From the NCBI RefSeq assembly GCF_003324165.1, contig NW_025407826.1:1-64000 (forward strand): a DNA stretch of 64,000 nt. Direction: 5' to 3'. This stretch comes from Naegleria lovaniensis (lineage: Eukaryota > Heterolobosea > Eutetramitea > Acrasida > Naegleriidae). Position 1 is the first letter of the stretch; each line of letters starts with the position of its first letter. Position numbers and translations under genes: made by a program. Shown in pieces: positions 53,187-62,252 of this stretch. Under the pieces are notes generated by a model that was not told the DNA's origin, made no database searches, and saw only the letters and a program-made list of their open reading frames with translations.

Positions 53187-53252
53187 GACACACACGCACA
53201 CGCACACGCACACGCATACACACACATCTCTTCGCTCGCTCGCTCGCTAGCG
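53187..53252. repeat. CA/CACG and GCTC simple repeats
   Basis: Alternating ACACGC units at about 53189-53226 followed by CGCTCGCTCGCTCGCTAG at 53234-53251, just past the 3' side of receptor copy 3 and the end of the secreted-protein array. Confidence 0.8.
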
Positions 53253-53313
53253 TTACAACAACTCTTCACACACAACCACTTGCTTGTTGTGTCCGCCAAC
53301 ACCAAATCATATT

Positions 53314-53634
53314 TTAGTAATAGTGATAGTAAGGATAACGATAAGGATATCTATAACGATATCTATATCTATAGGGTCGACGATGATGATAGTAAGGATA
53401 CCAATAATTCGCCTCATCGTATTCACTTTCAAATCCAGAAGGACCACTTCCTCCTTGACCTGATTGACCCGATTGTCCCTCACCATCTGAGGTATCTTCA
53501 GAATCTGCTGGATCGACTTGTTGTCCAGCTGGTGGAGAGGCAGAAGGTTGAGGTTGAGGTGGTTGTTGACAATAACAACAAGCAACAAAGAGAACCAGTA
53601 AGGCAACCAACAGGAAAATGATGGATTTCTTCAT
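53314..53634 (-). CDS. secreted Tyr/Arg-rich small protein
   Basis: 106 aa from ATG 53634. It has a clear signal peptide (KKSIIFLLVALLVLFVACCYC), then a Pro/Gln/Ser segment, an acidic patch (VDPADSEDTSDGEG), a Gly/Ser/Gln patch, the element GFESEYDEANYWYPYY, and a tail of RY/PY repeats (RRPYRYRYRYRY, PYRYPYYHYY). Tyr and Arg dominate the last 30 residues; no folded domain is likely. Tyr-rich, charged secreted proteins of this kind serve in coats, shells and adhesives, where Tyr can be cross-linked, but that role is inferred here. It is the first of six signal-bearing low-complexity genes on this strand, and resembles the next one in signal peptide and layout. Confidence 0.75.
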   Translation of the reverse strand: MKKSIIFLLVALLVLFVACCYCQQPPQPQPSASPPAGQQVDPADSEDTSDGEGQSGQSGQGGSGPSGFESEYDEANYWYPYYHHRRPYRYRYRYRYPYRYPYYHYY

Positions 53635-54172
53635 TTGAGGATTTAGTTTGAAAATTTGTTTTTTTAGAGAGATTTGGGAGTGGTTTAACATTGAAATTCG
53701 AAGTATTTGTTTCATGTGGACACGAGTGCATGCTGTATTTGAAATATTACCAAATCGAAAATGGAAATTGAACATTTTGAAGACGAGTTGAAGACGAGCT
53801 GGAATGATCTGGCCAAGGTCGAGAGTCAGTGCCAGTCGAACGGTCTGAATGGCACTATTTGGAAATTTAACAAAATTGGAAATTCCAAGAAGGGAAATTC
53901 AATGAACGACTCCAACAGTCATTTTAATGCCTTAAATTTAAGGCCATCACTTGATGCAAAGATCAAATCGCCATGCATGCTCTAGACTTGTACCATGCAA
54001 TTTAATTACACTACTACATTATATTTCACATTTATGATATACAAAATACAGAATGATATTTATATACAGGGATGCATATATATATATACACAAAGTTCAA
54101 TCAATGACACACAAGTGAACTCTATTACTACACAGTGAGACAATCAATGGTGCCTTGACCAACTTGTATTTT
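53635..54172. other. intergenic between secreted-protein genes
   Basis: Holds the promoter of the 106-aa gene. A + frame of 74 codons (53761-53985) is hydrophilic without motifs and starts at an ATG, but I do not call it. An ATATATATATATAC run lies near 54077-54090. Confidence 0.4.
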
Positions 54173-54628
54173 CTAATATTTATATCCATATCCATAATAA
54201 TATGGCTTACGATAATAATAATAAGGTCTATGATAATAATAAGGTCTTCTATAATAATATGGTCTTCTATAGTAATAAGGCCTTCTGTAATAATATGGTC
54301 TTCTGTATCCATAATAATATGGTCTTCTATATCCATAATGATATGGTCTGTATCTATAACCATAATTTTCTTCGCCTTCTTCTGCCTCAAATGAAGGACC
54401 TTGACCTGACGAAGATGAAGATTGACCTAAATCCTCACCACTGCCTTCATCACTTCCTTCATCAGGAGATGTTGTAGCTGCTTGTTGTTGTTGGGATTGA
54501 CCGGTTGGTTTTTGAGAAGAGGATTGCTGTGCAGTTGCTGTTGTTGCTTGTTGGGCATGACAATAACAGCAAGTGAAGAGCAACAAGACGAGAAGTGCAA
54601 AGAGAATGCACGATTTCTTGGTGAACAT
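54173..54628 (-). CDS. secreted protein with RRPYYY repeats
   Basis: 151 aa from ATG 54628, chosen because the signal peptide (KKSCILFALLVLLLFTCCYC) then begins at residue 4; an in-frame upstream ATG would bury it. Next come a Gln/Thr/Ser-rich segment, an acidic patch (SPDEGSDEGSGEDLG), Ser/Gly, then SFEAEEGEENYGYRYRP, and a C-terminal array of RRPYYY units (PYHYGYRRPYYYGYRRPYYY, then four more, varying to HRPYYYYRKPYYYGYGY). The DNA of the array is a run of hexacodon repeats (about 54180-54345) that could expand or shrink. The layout matches the 106-aa neighbour: signal, polar, acidic, FE[S/A]E, Tyr/Arg tail. No known domain; an extracellular matrix or granule protein is inferred. Confidence 0.78.
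   Translation of the reverse strand: MFTKKSCILFALLVLLLFTCCYCHAQQATTATAQQSSSQKPTGQSQQQQAATTSPDEGSDEGSGEDLGQSSSSSGQGPSFEAEEGEENYGYRYRPYHYGYRRPYYYGYRRPYYYRRPYYYRRPYYYRRPYYYHRPYYYYRKPYYYGYGYKY
54180..54345 (-). repeat. tandem 18-nt repeat encoding RRPYYY
   Basis: Successive copies of a unit reading AATAATAAGGTCTTCTAT on the + strand, with drift, encode RRPYYY on the minus strand. Confidence 0.8.
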
Positions 54629-55951
54629 TTGAAGTGTTTTTCTAAGATGGAATGAATGAGGGAAGAACAATGTTGGTGGTTATTGTTAACTGTCAAATGT
54701 ACTGTTGAAAATGTAAAAGGATTTGAGTGTGTTTTTTTTCTAGTTGCTGTTCGAGTTGTTCGGTTGAAGAGAAGTGGTATGCAATCATTGCTGAGATTTT
54801 AAAGCTCGAAACACTCTCGATGTATTTGGAACATTACCATTTATGAATGGCGCTGAACTGAAATCAAGAACTTTTTGACCAACGAGAATATCCGCAACGA
54901 ACACCATCCAATGCAAGAAATTGGAGAATTGACAATAATGATGAATTTCAATTTCAGACAATGGATGACATCAAAATGAAACGTTCCTGCAAGCTGAATA
55001 ATTCATCCATTACGATGAGAGCGTATTGACTGTTTTTGAAAGAGATTTTGAAACCAAGGCAATACTAATAGTTCGCGAGATGAGTTCGGTTGGTGTTGTA
55101 TACGTGGATTTTATGTTAAAATCAAGAATGACTTTGTTCATCCAACATTTACAGATTGAATGGATTTTTCTATATTTTCTTATATAGATGGGAATGGTGA
55201 TCATCAACAACTATTGAACCTCAACAAATTTTCACGACCTTAACAATTGGAAAATGAGATTTGTAGAGATTTCACATTTGTATGTGGAAGGTAACCTTGC
55301 AAATCATTGGATTAATATATGCATAGCATCTGATTTCAAAGAACAATCAGTGGCATTACACAAGAGAACCATCTTGCCATAATACAGCTGACTTCCTCAA
55401 AGTACTACAATAGAATTCAAAATCATACTCATAGTAAACACATGAAGCTTCATGGTTGTAATAAATACAATTTAATTGATCAAAATTCTTTTGAAACATC
55501 TGAAGGAAATTCTTTTTTTATGAACTTGAAACGTCCACACGTGTTTCGTTCTTGATCGGATTATAGACAAACCAAGTTGAAGATGGTTGTATAACCTAAG
55601 GAAACACCAGATTGGTCCCAAGCAGACGTTCCAGCAATAAGAAACACATTGGTGGACAAGTGTTTTTTAATCGTGTCGATGATGAGATTGTAGCCCATGG
55701 TCCGAAATACTTATTTTTTAAGCTGTCTGAAATTCATCTATTAATAAAAAAAATACTCTCAACATACACACAACATTTGGAGTTCAATAAATTCCGTAAC
55801 CCTTAATTGCTCGTTAAGGTTAATAAACGTAAGGCTGTGTGAAAAGAAAGCATAATCATTAACTTTAAGGGATATCGACATTTATTGCCAAGCCAATACA
55901 CGACTCTCTCGAATTTCTCTCTATTTGAACATTCATCACCTCATATCTTAT
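54629..55951. other. 1.3-kb intergenic gap inside the array
   Basis: AT-rich. Short frames (for example 55612-55806 +, ending SEIHLLIKKILSTYTQHLE) do not resemble anything known. It may hold a lost member of the array, but I find no signal-peptide-like frame here. It includes the promoter of the 151-aa gene. Confidence 0.45.
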
Positions 55952-57106
55952 TCAATACCTTTCATATCTCACTGGTTTTGAATATCCATATCGATTGCGA
56001 TATCGCCAATAGGGATTTGGACGTCTACGTCTTCTTCTTCTTCTTTGTTTACCATAAGAATCATCATAATCATCAGGATTAGGACGATACCATTCACTTT
56101 CAAATACTGCTGCTGATTTCTTAGATCGTCCTCCACGGCCACCACCTCCCCATCGACCAGCTCCTCCGAAACGACCTCCTCCTGCTCCTGGCCATGGATT
56201 TCCATATGGCATTCCTCCAAATCTTCCTCCTCCGAACCATGGATTTCCATATGGATCTCTCCATCTCCAGCCTGGATAAGGTGGACGCCAGGTGTCACCT
56301 CCTTGCTGTCCTCCAGAACCTTGTCCAGTACCTTGTCCTTGTCCAGAACCTTGTCCACCTCCTTGTCCATCTGTGGAACCACCTTGTCCATCTCCTTGTC
56401 CATCCGAAGAACCACTTTGTCCATCTGTACTACCATCAGTAGTGCTATCATCGCCACCATCATCAGATCCACCACTTGTATCATCGCCTCCTGAAGTGTC
56501 TCCTCCTGAAGTATCCCCTCCTCCACTTTGACCACCAGAAGAATCTCCTCCTCCACTACTATCACTACTTCCGCCTCCTTGATCACCACCTCCTCCTGAA
56601 TCACTTCCTCCTCCAGTGTCTCCTCCTCCGCTTGTATCATCGCCTCCTGAAGTGTCTCCTCCTCCTCCAGTATCACCACCTCCTCCACCTTGTCCTTGAC
56701 CTGGTTGTTGTTGTTGTTGCTGTTCTTGTTGTTGTCTTCTTCGACGTTGTCTTCGAACTCTTCTTCGAATTCTACGTCGCACACAATTTGGACCTACACA
56801 TCGACGACGTCTTCTTCTTCTTCGACGACGACAATTAGGACCTCGACATCGACGACGTCTACGTCTTCTTCCACCTCTTCCTTGTTGTAGAGAACTTTCG
56901 TATTGAGCGACCGAAGCATCTTCGACATGATATGAATTAGTTTGACATTGAATATAGGTACAGAAAAAGAGAATCAATAAGAGAAGGAGTGAAAGTGAAG
57001 CAATGGTCAATAGACGACGCTGTTTGGAAATGGAATTTGATGAATGAAAGAATGATGAAATATTTCCGCCATGCTTGTGATTGCCAAAGAGTGTTTGAAA
57101 CAGCAT
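55952..57106 (-). CDS. secreted Arg/Gly-rich protein
   Basis: 384 aa from ATG 57106. A hydrophobic segment at residues 31-53 (LLTIASLSLLLLLILFFCTY) acts as signal peptide or anchor after a basic N-terminus. Then come a stretch of Arg with two CxGPNC motifs (RRCRGPNC, RRCVGPNC), Gln, a long Gly/Ser/Asp/Thr segment built on GGGDTSGG-like units, GQGSG/DGQ units, a Trp/Pro/Gly region (PPYPGWRWRDPYGNPWFGG), the element AVFESEWYRPNPDDYDDSYG, and a tail of Arg then Tyr/Arg (RRRRRRRRPNPYWRYRNRYG). It looks like a larger version of the Tyr/Arg genes with polycationic and glycine blocks added. The paired Cys may cross-link chains. No domain is recognised; a matrix or coat role is inferred. Confidence 0.78.
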   Translation of the reverse strand: MLFQTLFGNHKHGGNISSFFHSSNSISKQRRLLTIASLSLLLLLILFFCTYIQCQTNSYHVEDASVAQYESSLQQGRGGRRRRRRRCRGPNCRRRRRRRRRRCVGPNCVRRRIRRRVRRQRRRRQQQEQQQQQQPGQGQGGGGGDTGGGGDTSGGDDTSGGGDTGGGSDSGGGGDQGGGSSDSSGGGDSSGGQSGGGDTSGGDTSGGDDTSGGSDDGGDDSTTDGSTDGQSGSSDGQGDGQGGSTDGQGGGQGSGQGQGTGQGSGGQQGGDTWRPPYPGWRWRDPYGNPWFGGGRFGGMPYGNPWPGAGGGRFGGAGRWGGGGRGGRSKKSAAVFESEWYRPNPDDYDDSYGKQRRRRRRRRPNPYWRYRNRYGYSKPVRYERY

Positions 57107-57646
57107 GTTGTGAACATACGTTTCAATTTTTCTTGTTGTTGTAAAAAGAAATTCATCAGTTTTTCACAAGTGTTATAATTTGTTTTTAGTGTGATCTTTA
57201 TCGATATAGATGGAAACTCTACAAATTGAGTTTTTTGATATCTTACTGAAAATGGCAATCTTTCATTTGAAGAATCCAACGATTAAGAAGGCAACGTTGG
57301 AACCATGGCTGAGAACTGGACAGTTGAACTCGGTCCTGAACTTGTTTTGCTGTATCATTGAATAATGTTAAGATTTTGATTTGGTAAGAAAGGTTTTGTA
57401 TACAAATTGTTTTCAGCCTTAATTGTGTTATATACATCAGTTTCTCGTTTTTCGGAATTGTAACATAACACTCAAGAAAAATAGTTACGGACTTGTCCTC
57501 AAACTTTGTAGAGCTCTATTTCACACAAGGTCAAAACGACCTAAAAGACCTATAGCTCCGTTTCAAGATACAAGTTTCACAACACAACCTTATTAAACAA
57601 TTTGAGTTTTAATGACAATTTGGCCTTATGAATGCCTTGTTTCCTA
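57107..57646. other. intergenic, nothing recognised
   Basis: Promoter side of the 384-aa gene; only short frames with stops. Confidence 0.5.
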
Positions 57647-59002
57647 TTAAGGGTATGGACGCCATCCCATCGATCTAGGATGAATATATCTCCAAGGATA
57701 CACCATTCTCTCTGTTCTCACTTCTCTCGGTTTTCTGTGATACCGTCTTCTTGGAATGTGAAAGAGATTGCTTTTCAGATTGGGACCTCTTCTTCTCGCT
57801 CTCCTATTGGATCTTCTTCTTGCTCTTCTTCTTGAAGGTGCTCTTCTTCTGGATCTTCTTCGAGCTCGACGTCCAGATCTTCGTCCAGCTCTTCTTCCAG
57901 ATCTTCGTCCAGATCTACGACGTGCTCTTCTTCGTCCAGCTCTTCGTCCTGCACGACGCCCAGATCTTCTTGCTCTTCTTCGAGATCTTCTACGGGAAGG
58001 TCCTCTTCTTCTACTTCTTCTTCTTGATCTTCGTCGTTCTCTTCTTCGGCCTCTTCTACGACCTCTACGACGATCTCTTCTTCGGTCTCTTCTTCTTCTT
58101 CCACGCTCACCTCTTCGTCTTCCACGTCCTCTTCTCCTTGCTCGCTCTCTTAATCGTCTTCTCCTTGCTCGTTCTCTTCGACGACGTCTGGCTCTCTCTT
58201 GTTGCTGCTGTTGTTCATTGGGACTGGGTGTTGGAGAAGGTTCCTGACCACCACCACCGCCTCCAGGTTCACCTCCACCACCACCAGGACCAACTTCTCC
58301 TCCTCCTTCCTCACCACCACCTCCTCCTTGTTGGGGTTGTCCACCACCTCGACCAGGTGCTTGACCTCCTCCTCCACCAGGTTCTCCACCACCTCCACCT
58401 CCTCCTTCTTCACCACCACCTCCACCTCCTCCTTCTTCGCCACCACCTCCACCTCCTTCTTCACCTCCTCCACCTCCAGAAGGTGCTTGACCACCTCCTC
58501 CTCTTCCTTGACCTCCACCTCCAGATGAACCACCTCCTCCTTCTTGACCACCTCCTCCACCTTCCTCACCTCCTCCTCCACCACCTTCTTCACCTCCTTC
58601 TTGTCCACCACCTCCAGATGATCCTCCTCGACCACCACCTGAAGAACCACCTCCTCCTTCTTGTCCACCACCTCCTTCTTCCTCATCTCCTTCAGTGTCT
58701 TCCCTAGATGATGAAGAAGATCCTTGTTGAGCAGAAATGAGTTGGAAGATGAGTCTTGTAATTTGTTCAATTTGAGAAGGAGTTAATGATGGTTGTTGTT
58801 GTTGTTGTGGAGGGAAAAGTGCTTGACCTTTGACCACTGAAAACTTTTCATCCTGATTCAAACTTGAAGAAGAATCTTTCCACCAGCAACAAAGAAGAAT
58901 GAACACAAACAGACTACACAAGAATAGTTTGCAAGTAGTGAGGCTGTGAAATCTTCTTGCTCCGTGGTGTGGTTGATGAAATGCATTCTTGGATGAAAAC
59001 AT
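57647..59002 (-). CDS. secreted Gly-block/Arg-block protein (tandem copy 1)
   Basis: 451 aa from ATG 59002 (the four codons upstream begin with TTG only). It has a signal (CKLFLCSLFVFILLCCWW), then FSVVKGQALFPPQQ and a conserved helix-like segment QIEQITRLIFQLISAQQ. A glycine block follows (units GGGGEEGGGG and GGGGQEGGGG, about 160 residues, acidic overall), and then an arginine block of about 150 residues made of RRR[AGSD]RR units, ending PNLKSNLFHIPRRRYHRK and a Trp/Pro/Tyr tail. Charges are segregated: Glu in the glycine block, Arg in the next. Such a diblock could self-associate by charge. The neighbour at 60.05-61.63 kb is a clear paralogue in head, helix and arginine block. No homologous domain of known function is seen. 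Confidence 0.78.
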   Translation of the reverse strand: MFSSKNAFHQPHHGARRFHSLTTCKLFLCSLFVFILLCCWWKDSSSSLNQDEKFSVVKGQALFPPQQQQQPSLTPSQIEQITRLIFQLISAQQGSSSSSREDTEGDEEEGGGGQEGGGGSSGGGRGGSSGGGGQEGGEEGGGGGGEEGGGGGQEGGGGSSGGGGQGRGGGGQAPSGGGGGEEGGGGGGEEGGGGGGGEEGGGGGGGEPGGGGGQAPGRGGGQPQQGGGGGEEGGGEVGPGGGGGEPGGGGGGQEPSPTPSPNEQQQQQERARRRRRERARRRRLRERARRRGRGRRRGERGRRRRDRRRDRRRGRRRGRRRERRRSRRRSRRRGPSRRRSRRRARRSGRRAGRRAGRRRARRRSGRRSGRRAGRRSGRRARRRSRRRAPSRRRARRRSNRRARRRGPNLKSNLFHIPRRRYHRKPREVRTERMVYPWRYIHPRSMGWRPYP

Positions 59003-59380
59003 GTTTTTTTTCAATGAAAAACCAAAGATTGGAAATTGGCGTTAAATGTGTGGTCTGATGGCATTCAGGATCAACCCCGATATGGTCAAGCTCACATGAA
59101 TGGAAAGCTTAATCTTGGTGCTTTAATTCAAATTTAACTTCCTAATTGGATGATATTAGTGATAATTTTGTTAAAATATGTTAATGGAAATTAACTTTAA
59201 AAGCGAGGTTACCAAAGCAGGGAATGGACAAATACTAGACTGAGACAAGGATGAGTGAGCGATGAACTTGAAAGTTCAGTTTCTTCCTGAATATGAGTTC
59301 CATTAAACTGTATCGATCGTTTCAACCAAGTTTATCTCGACTCAACAGTCTTTATACAATGAACTTGGAATGCTCATGAC
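59003..59380. repeat. upstream region conserved with 61628-62010
   Basis: About 370 bp upstream of copy 1 align with the same position upstream of copy 2. Shared islands include ATGGTCA[A/G]GCTCAC, GCGAGGTTACC against ACGAGGTTACC, TGAAAGTTCAGTTTCT and TTTATACAATGAACTT. Similarity by eye is roughly 65-75%. Confidence 0.7.
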
Positions 59381-60052
59381 AATATCAAACGATATTATTA
59401 ACAAGGAGGCCTTAAATACAATTTGAACAAATTTACAAAAAAGAAAAATTTAATCATTTCACAAAAAAATGAAAAAAGCCATAAGAGCATGATGATGCAA
59501 CAACAGAATATCAATTTTCCGAAACACGAATTAGTGTTGAACACAATTCAATACAACAATTGTATTACAATTTGAAGGAATTCCTACTTGAAAATCCAGA
59601 AGAAAACAACATTTGAAAATCATCATAACGGCTATTTTAAATAGGAACAGACAAGGGTCATGTTATTTATTGAACGACGTGGATACTTGTTGGAAATATT
59701 ATAGAGATGAATCAACAGATCGTACCACTTGAAAATATATAACATTCTTGAAAATACTTACGAACTGCGCTCAACGTGTTATCGGGAACGATCACTAAAG
59801 TAATTTGTTGGATGTTTGATGCAACGTCTCTAAACCAATTAAGCTCTATTACGAATTGTTTCAGTTCAAAGTAAGTCGTTTTGCCCAAAAGAGCTAGATC
59901 AATATCCATAACATATTCAAATTTCAAAACGATCATCTTATTTAATAATTTGAGGTTTAGTTACTGTTGAGATTAGAATTCTTACAAAAACTAAATTAAG
60001 AAAATTTCTTGCCCGTATTACAGTATTTCATATTACGAACGTGTCACAACTC
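59381..60052. other. intergenic with a possible HD-domain gene remnant
   Basis: A minus-strand frame 59936-59712 starts with ATG and reads VMDIDLALLGKTTYFELKQF and then VIELNWFRDVAS. The DxDLAxLG text resembles the C-terminal part of predicted HD-type phosphohydrolases (DLDLAILGS...). A GTAAGT donor follows at about 59763, but no continuing exon is found. It is at best a remnant. Confidence 0.3.
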
Positions 60053-61627
60053 TTAGCTTTCAGAATAATGTCTTATAGGTATGTGCATTAGGTTACTTTT
60101 GAGATTTCCTCTTCTTCGACGAGTTTGTCTTCGTCTTCTGGGAGCAGCTCTTCTTCTTCTCCTATTGGATCTTCTATTTACTCTTCTTCTATTTCTTCTT
60201 CCTGCTCTACGTCCTCTCCTTGTTCTTCTTCTGGATCTTCTTCGAGAAGGTCCACCACCAGATCTACGTCCTCTTCTTCTGGATCTTCTTCGACGTCTAG
60301 TTCTTCTTCCACGACCTCTTCTTCGCTCTCTTCTTCGGCCTCTTCTACGACCTCTACGACGATCTCTTCTTCGATCTCTTCGACGTCTTCCACGTTCACC
60401 TCTTCTTCCTCTTCGATCTCGTCTTCTTAAACGTTCTCTTAGACGTCTTCTCCTCAAACGTTCTCTTAATCGTCTTCTCCTTGCAAGATCCCTTAAACGT
60501 TTTCTCCTTTCGAGTTCTCGAAGTCTTGCTCTATCCGGTTGTGTTTCACCTGGTTTTGGTGTTTGAGAGGGTTCCTGACCTTGGGGTGTTTGTCCACCTT
60601 CTTCAGGACCTCCTGATGGTGTTTGACCTGGTTGTCCTCCACCAGTCGTAGGTGTTTGACCTGGTTGTCCAGCGCCAGGTGGTGTTTGTCCAGTTCCACC
60701 ACCTTCTTGACCACCTTGTGGAGCTCCTCCTGGTGGTGGTGTTTGTCCAGCTCCAGGTGGTGTTTGACCTGGTTGGCCAGTGTCAGGAGGGGTTTGTCCT
60801 GGCTGTCCACCTTCTTCACCTCCAGTGCCAGGTGGTGTTTGACCTGGTTGTCCTTCACCAGTCGTAGGTGTTTGACCACCTCCAGTCTGACCTGATGGAG
60901 CTTGTCCACCTCCTGGTGGTGTTTGTCCAGTTCCAGGTGGTGGACCTGATGGAGCTTGTCCACCCTCTTGACCTCCAGGTGTTTGACCACCACCCGTAAT
61001 AATTATTGTCGATCCACCTCCAGAAGATCCACCTCCTCCGTCACCTCCTCCTCCAGAAGATCCACCACCAGAAGAACCTCCTCCACCTGAAGATCCACCT
61101 CCTTCGTCACTGCCTCCTCCTCCACCTGAAGAGCCACCTCTGCCACCAGAACCACCCCTACCACCTCCAGAAGATCCACCACCAGAAGAACCTCCTCCAC
61201 CTCCATCATCATCATCTGAGGAATCTCCTCCACCTGAAGATCCACCTCCTTCGTCACTGCCTCCTCCTCCTCCACTACCACCTTCATCATCATCAGCTTC
61301 ATCCTTATTTGACGAAGAAGTTCGTTGTTGAGCAGAAATGAGTTGGACGATGAGTCTTGTAATTTGTTCAATTTGATCAGGAGTTAACGATGGTTGTTGT
61401 GGAGGGAAAAGTAATTGACCTTTGACCACTGAAAACGTTTCAACTTGATGATTGTTATGAGTTGAGAAAATATGATCATCCACCACTATGGTTGTTGTGG
61501 AATATGAAGAGTCTTTCCACAAGCAACAAAGAAGAATGAACACAAAGAGACCACACAAGAATAGCTTGAAAGAGAAGGTGTGAATTCTTCTTCCGTTGTG
61601 AGGAAATGCATTCTTAAATGTAAACAT
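60053..61627 (-). CDS. secreted Gly/Pro-block and Arg-block protein (tandem copy 2)
   Basis: 524 aa from ATG 61627. It has a signal (FKLFLCGLFVFILLCCLW), then FSVVKGQLLFPPQQ and the helix QIEQITRLIVQLISAQQ, both nearly as in copy 1. The middle differs: a Gly/Ser/Asp block (GGSSGGGGSDEGGG) followed by about 150 residues of collagen-like or elastin-like Pro/Gly/Thr/Gln repeats (GQTPPGTGQ, GGQPGQTPP). The arginine block of about 140 residues follows (RRRDRRRDRRRGRRRGRRRE is shared with copy 1). It ends NLKSNLMHIPIRHYSES, stopping where copy 1 goes on for another 30 residues. The rapid change of the middle block beside constant ends suggests that the ends do the conserved work. Function unknown; extracellular matrix role inferred. 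Confidence 0.78.
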   Translation of the reverse strand: MFTFKNAFPHNGRRIHTFSFKLFLCGLFVFILLCCLWKDSSYSTTTIVVDDHIFSTHNNHQVETFSVVKGQLLFPPQQPSLTPDQIEQITRLIVQLISAQQRTSSSNKDEADDDEGGSGGGGGSDEGGGSSGGGDSSDDDDGGGGGSSGGGSSGGGRGGSGGRGGSSGGGGGSDEGGGSSGGGGSSGGGSSGGGGDGGGGSSGGGSTIIITGGGQTPGGQEGGQAPSGPPPGTGQTPPGGGQAPSGQTGGGQTPTTGEGQPGQTPPGTGGEEGGQPGQTPPDTGQPGQTPPGAGQTPPPGGAPQGGQEGGGTGQTPPGAGQPGQTPTTGGGQPGQTPSGGPEEGGQTPQGQEPSQTPKPGETQPDRARLRELERRKRLRDLARRRRLRERLRRRRLRERLRRRDRRGRRGERGRRRRDRRRDRRRGRRRGRRRERRRGRGRRTRRRRRSRRRGRRSGGGPSRRRSRRRTRRGRRAGRRNRRRVNRRSNRRRRRAAPRRRRQTRRRRGNLKSNLMHIPIRHYSES

Positions 61628-62252
61628 GTTTTTTCATTGAAAACTCAATGATTGAAAAACGATGTTAAATTTGTGGTCTAGTTGCAACTTTCAGGATTAA
61701 TCCCAATATGGTCAGGCTCACAAGAATGGAAAGCTAAATCATTTCAAGATACATTGTTTATTGCTTTAATTCGAATTTGACTTCCTTATTGAAAGATATC
61801 TTTGATAATTTTGTAAATTTATCAAAACGGAAAATGACTTTAAAAACGAGGTTACCTAAGAAGAGAATGGACAAGTGACTGGGTTGTGAACTTGTGAAAG
61901 TTCAGTTTCTATTGGTACTATTTATGAGTTCCATTGTATCCATAGTGTATCCATGGTTTTGCTCAAGGATTGTTCTATGGATACAAACTTTATACAATGA
62001 ACTTTGTAAGCTTCATTAAGAATGTGACATTTGTTTAGTAGAATAAGGTTTTTGAAACATGTTGGACCGAAAACAAGTGAGTTGATTGTGAAGCCAAAGT
62101 TTTATTACCTGAAGAGTACGCGTTGCAAAAGAGATGTCTATTGAAACGTAATTTATTGTCCAGTACAAGGAATGATATTGATCAAAAAGGTAAAGATCAA
62201 TGCAAAAGTTTAAACTTTAATTTATTTGAAACGAGATACAGTTGGAAACAGC
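61628..62252. other. upstream region of tandem copy 2
   Basis: The first 380 bp align with 59003-59380. It also contains a repeated TATCCATAG/TATCCATGG motif at about 61938-61984. A short + frame at 62123-62317 overlaps the next gene and is rejected. Confidence 0.5.

Noticed and set aside
53761-53985. 74-codon hydrophilic + frame between secreted genes
   Set aside because: Lies in a promoter region and shows no recognisable feature, though it does start with ATG.
57751-58707. 318-codon + frame opposite the Gly/Arg diblock gene, Leu/His/Phe-rich
   Set aside because: Mirror of GGN and AGA codon runs on the other strand; similar long mirror frames occur opposite 60.1-61.3 kb and 56.2-56.9 kb and have no signals or motifs.
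58200-61300. Regular CCTCCTCCACC-like repeats as a CRISPR or satellite array
   Set aside because: They are in-frame codon repeats of glycine blocks within two genes, with no spacers.
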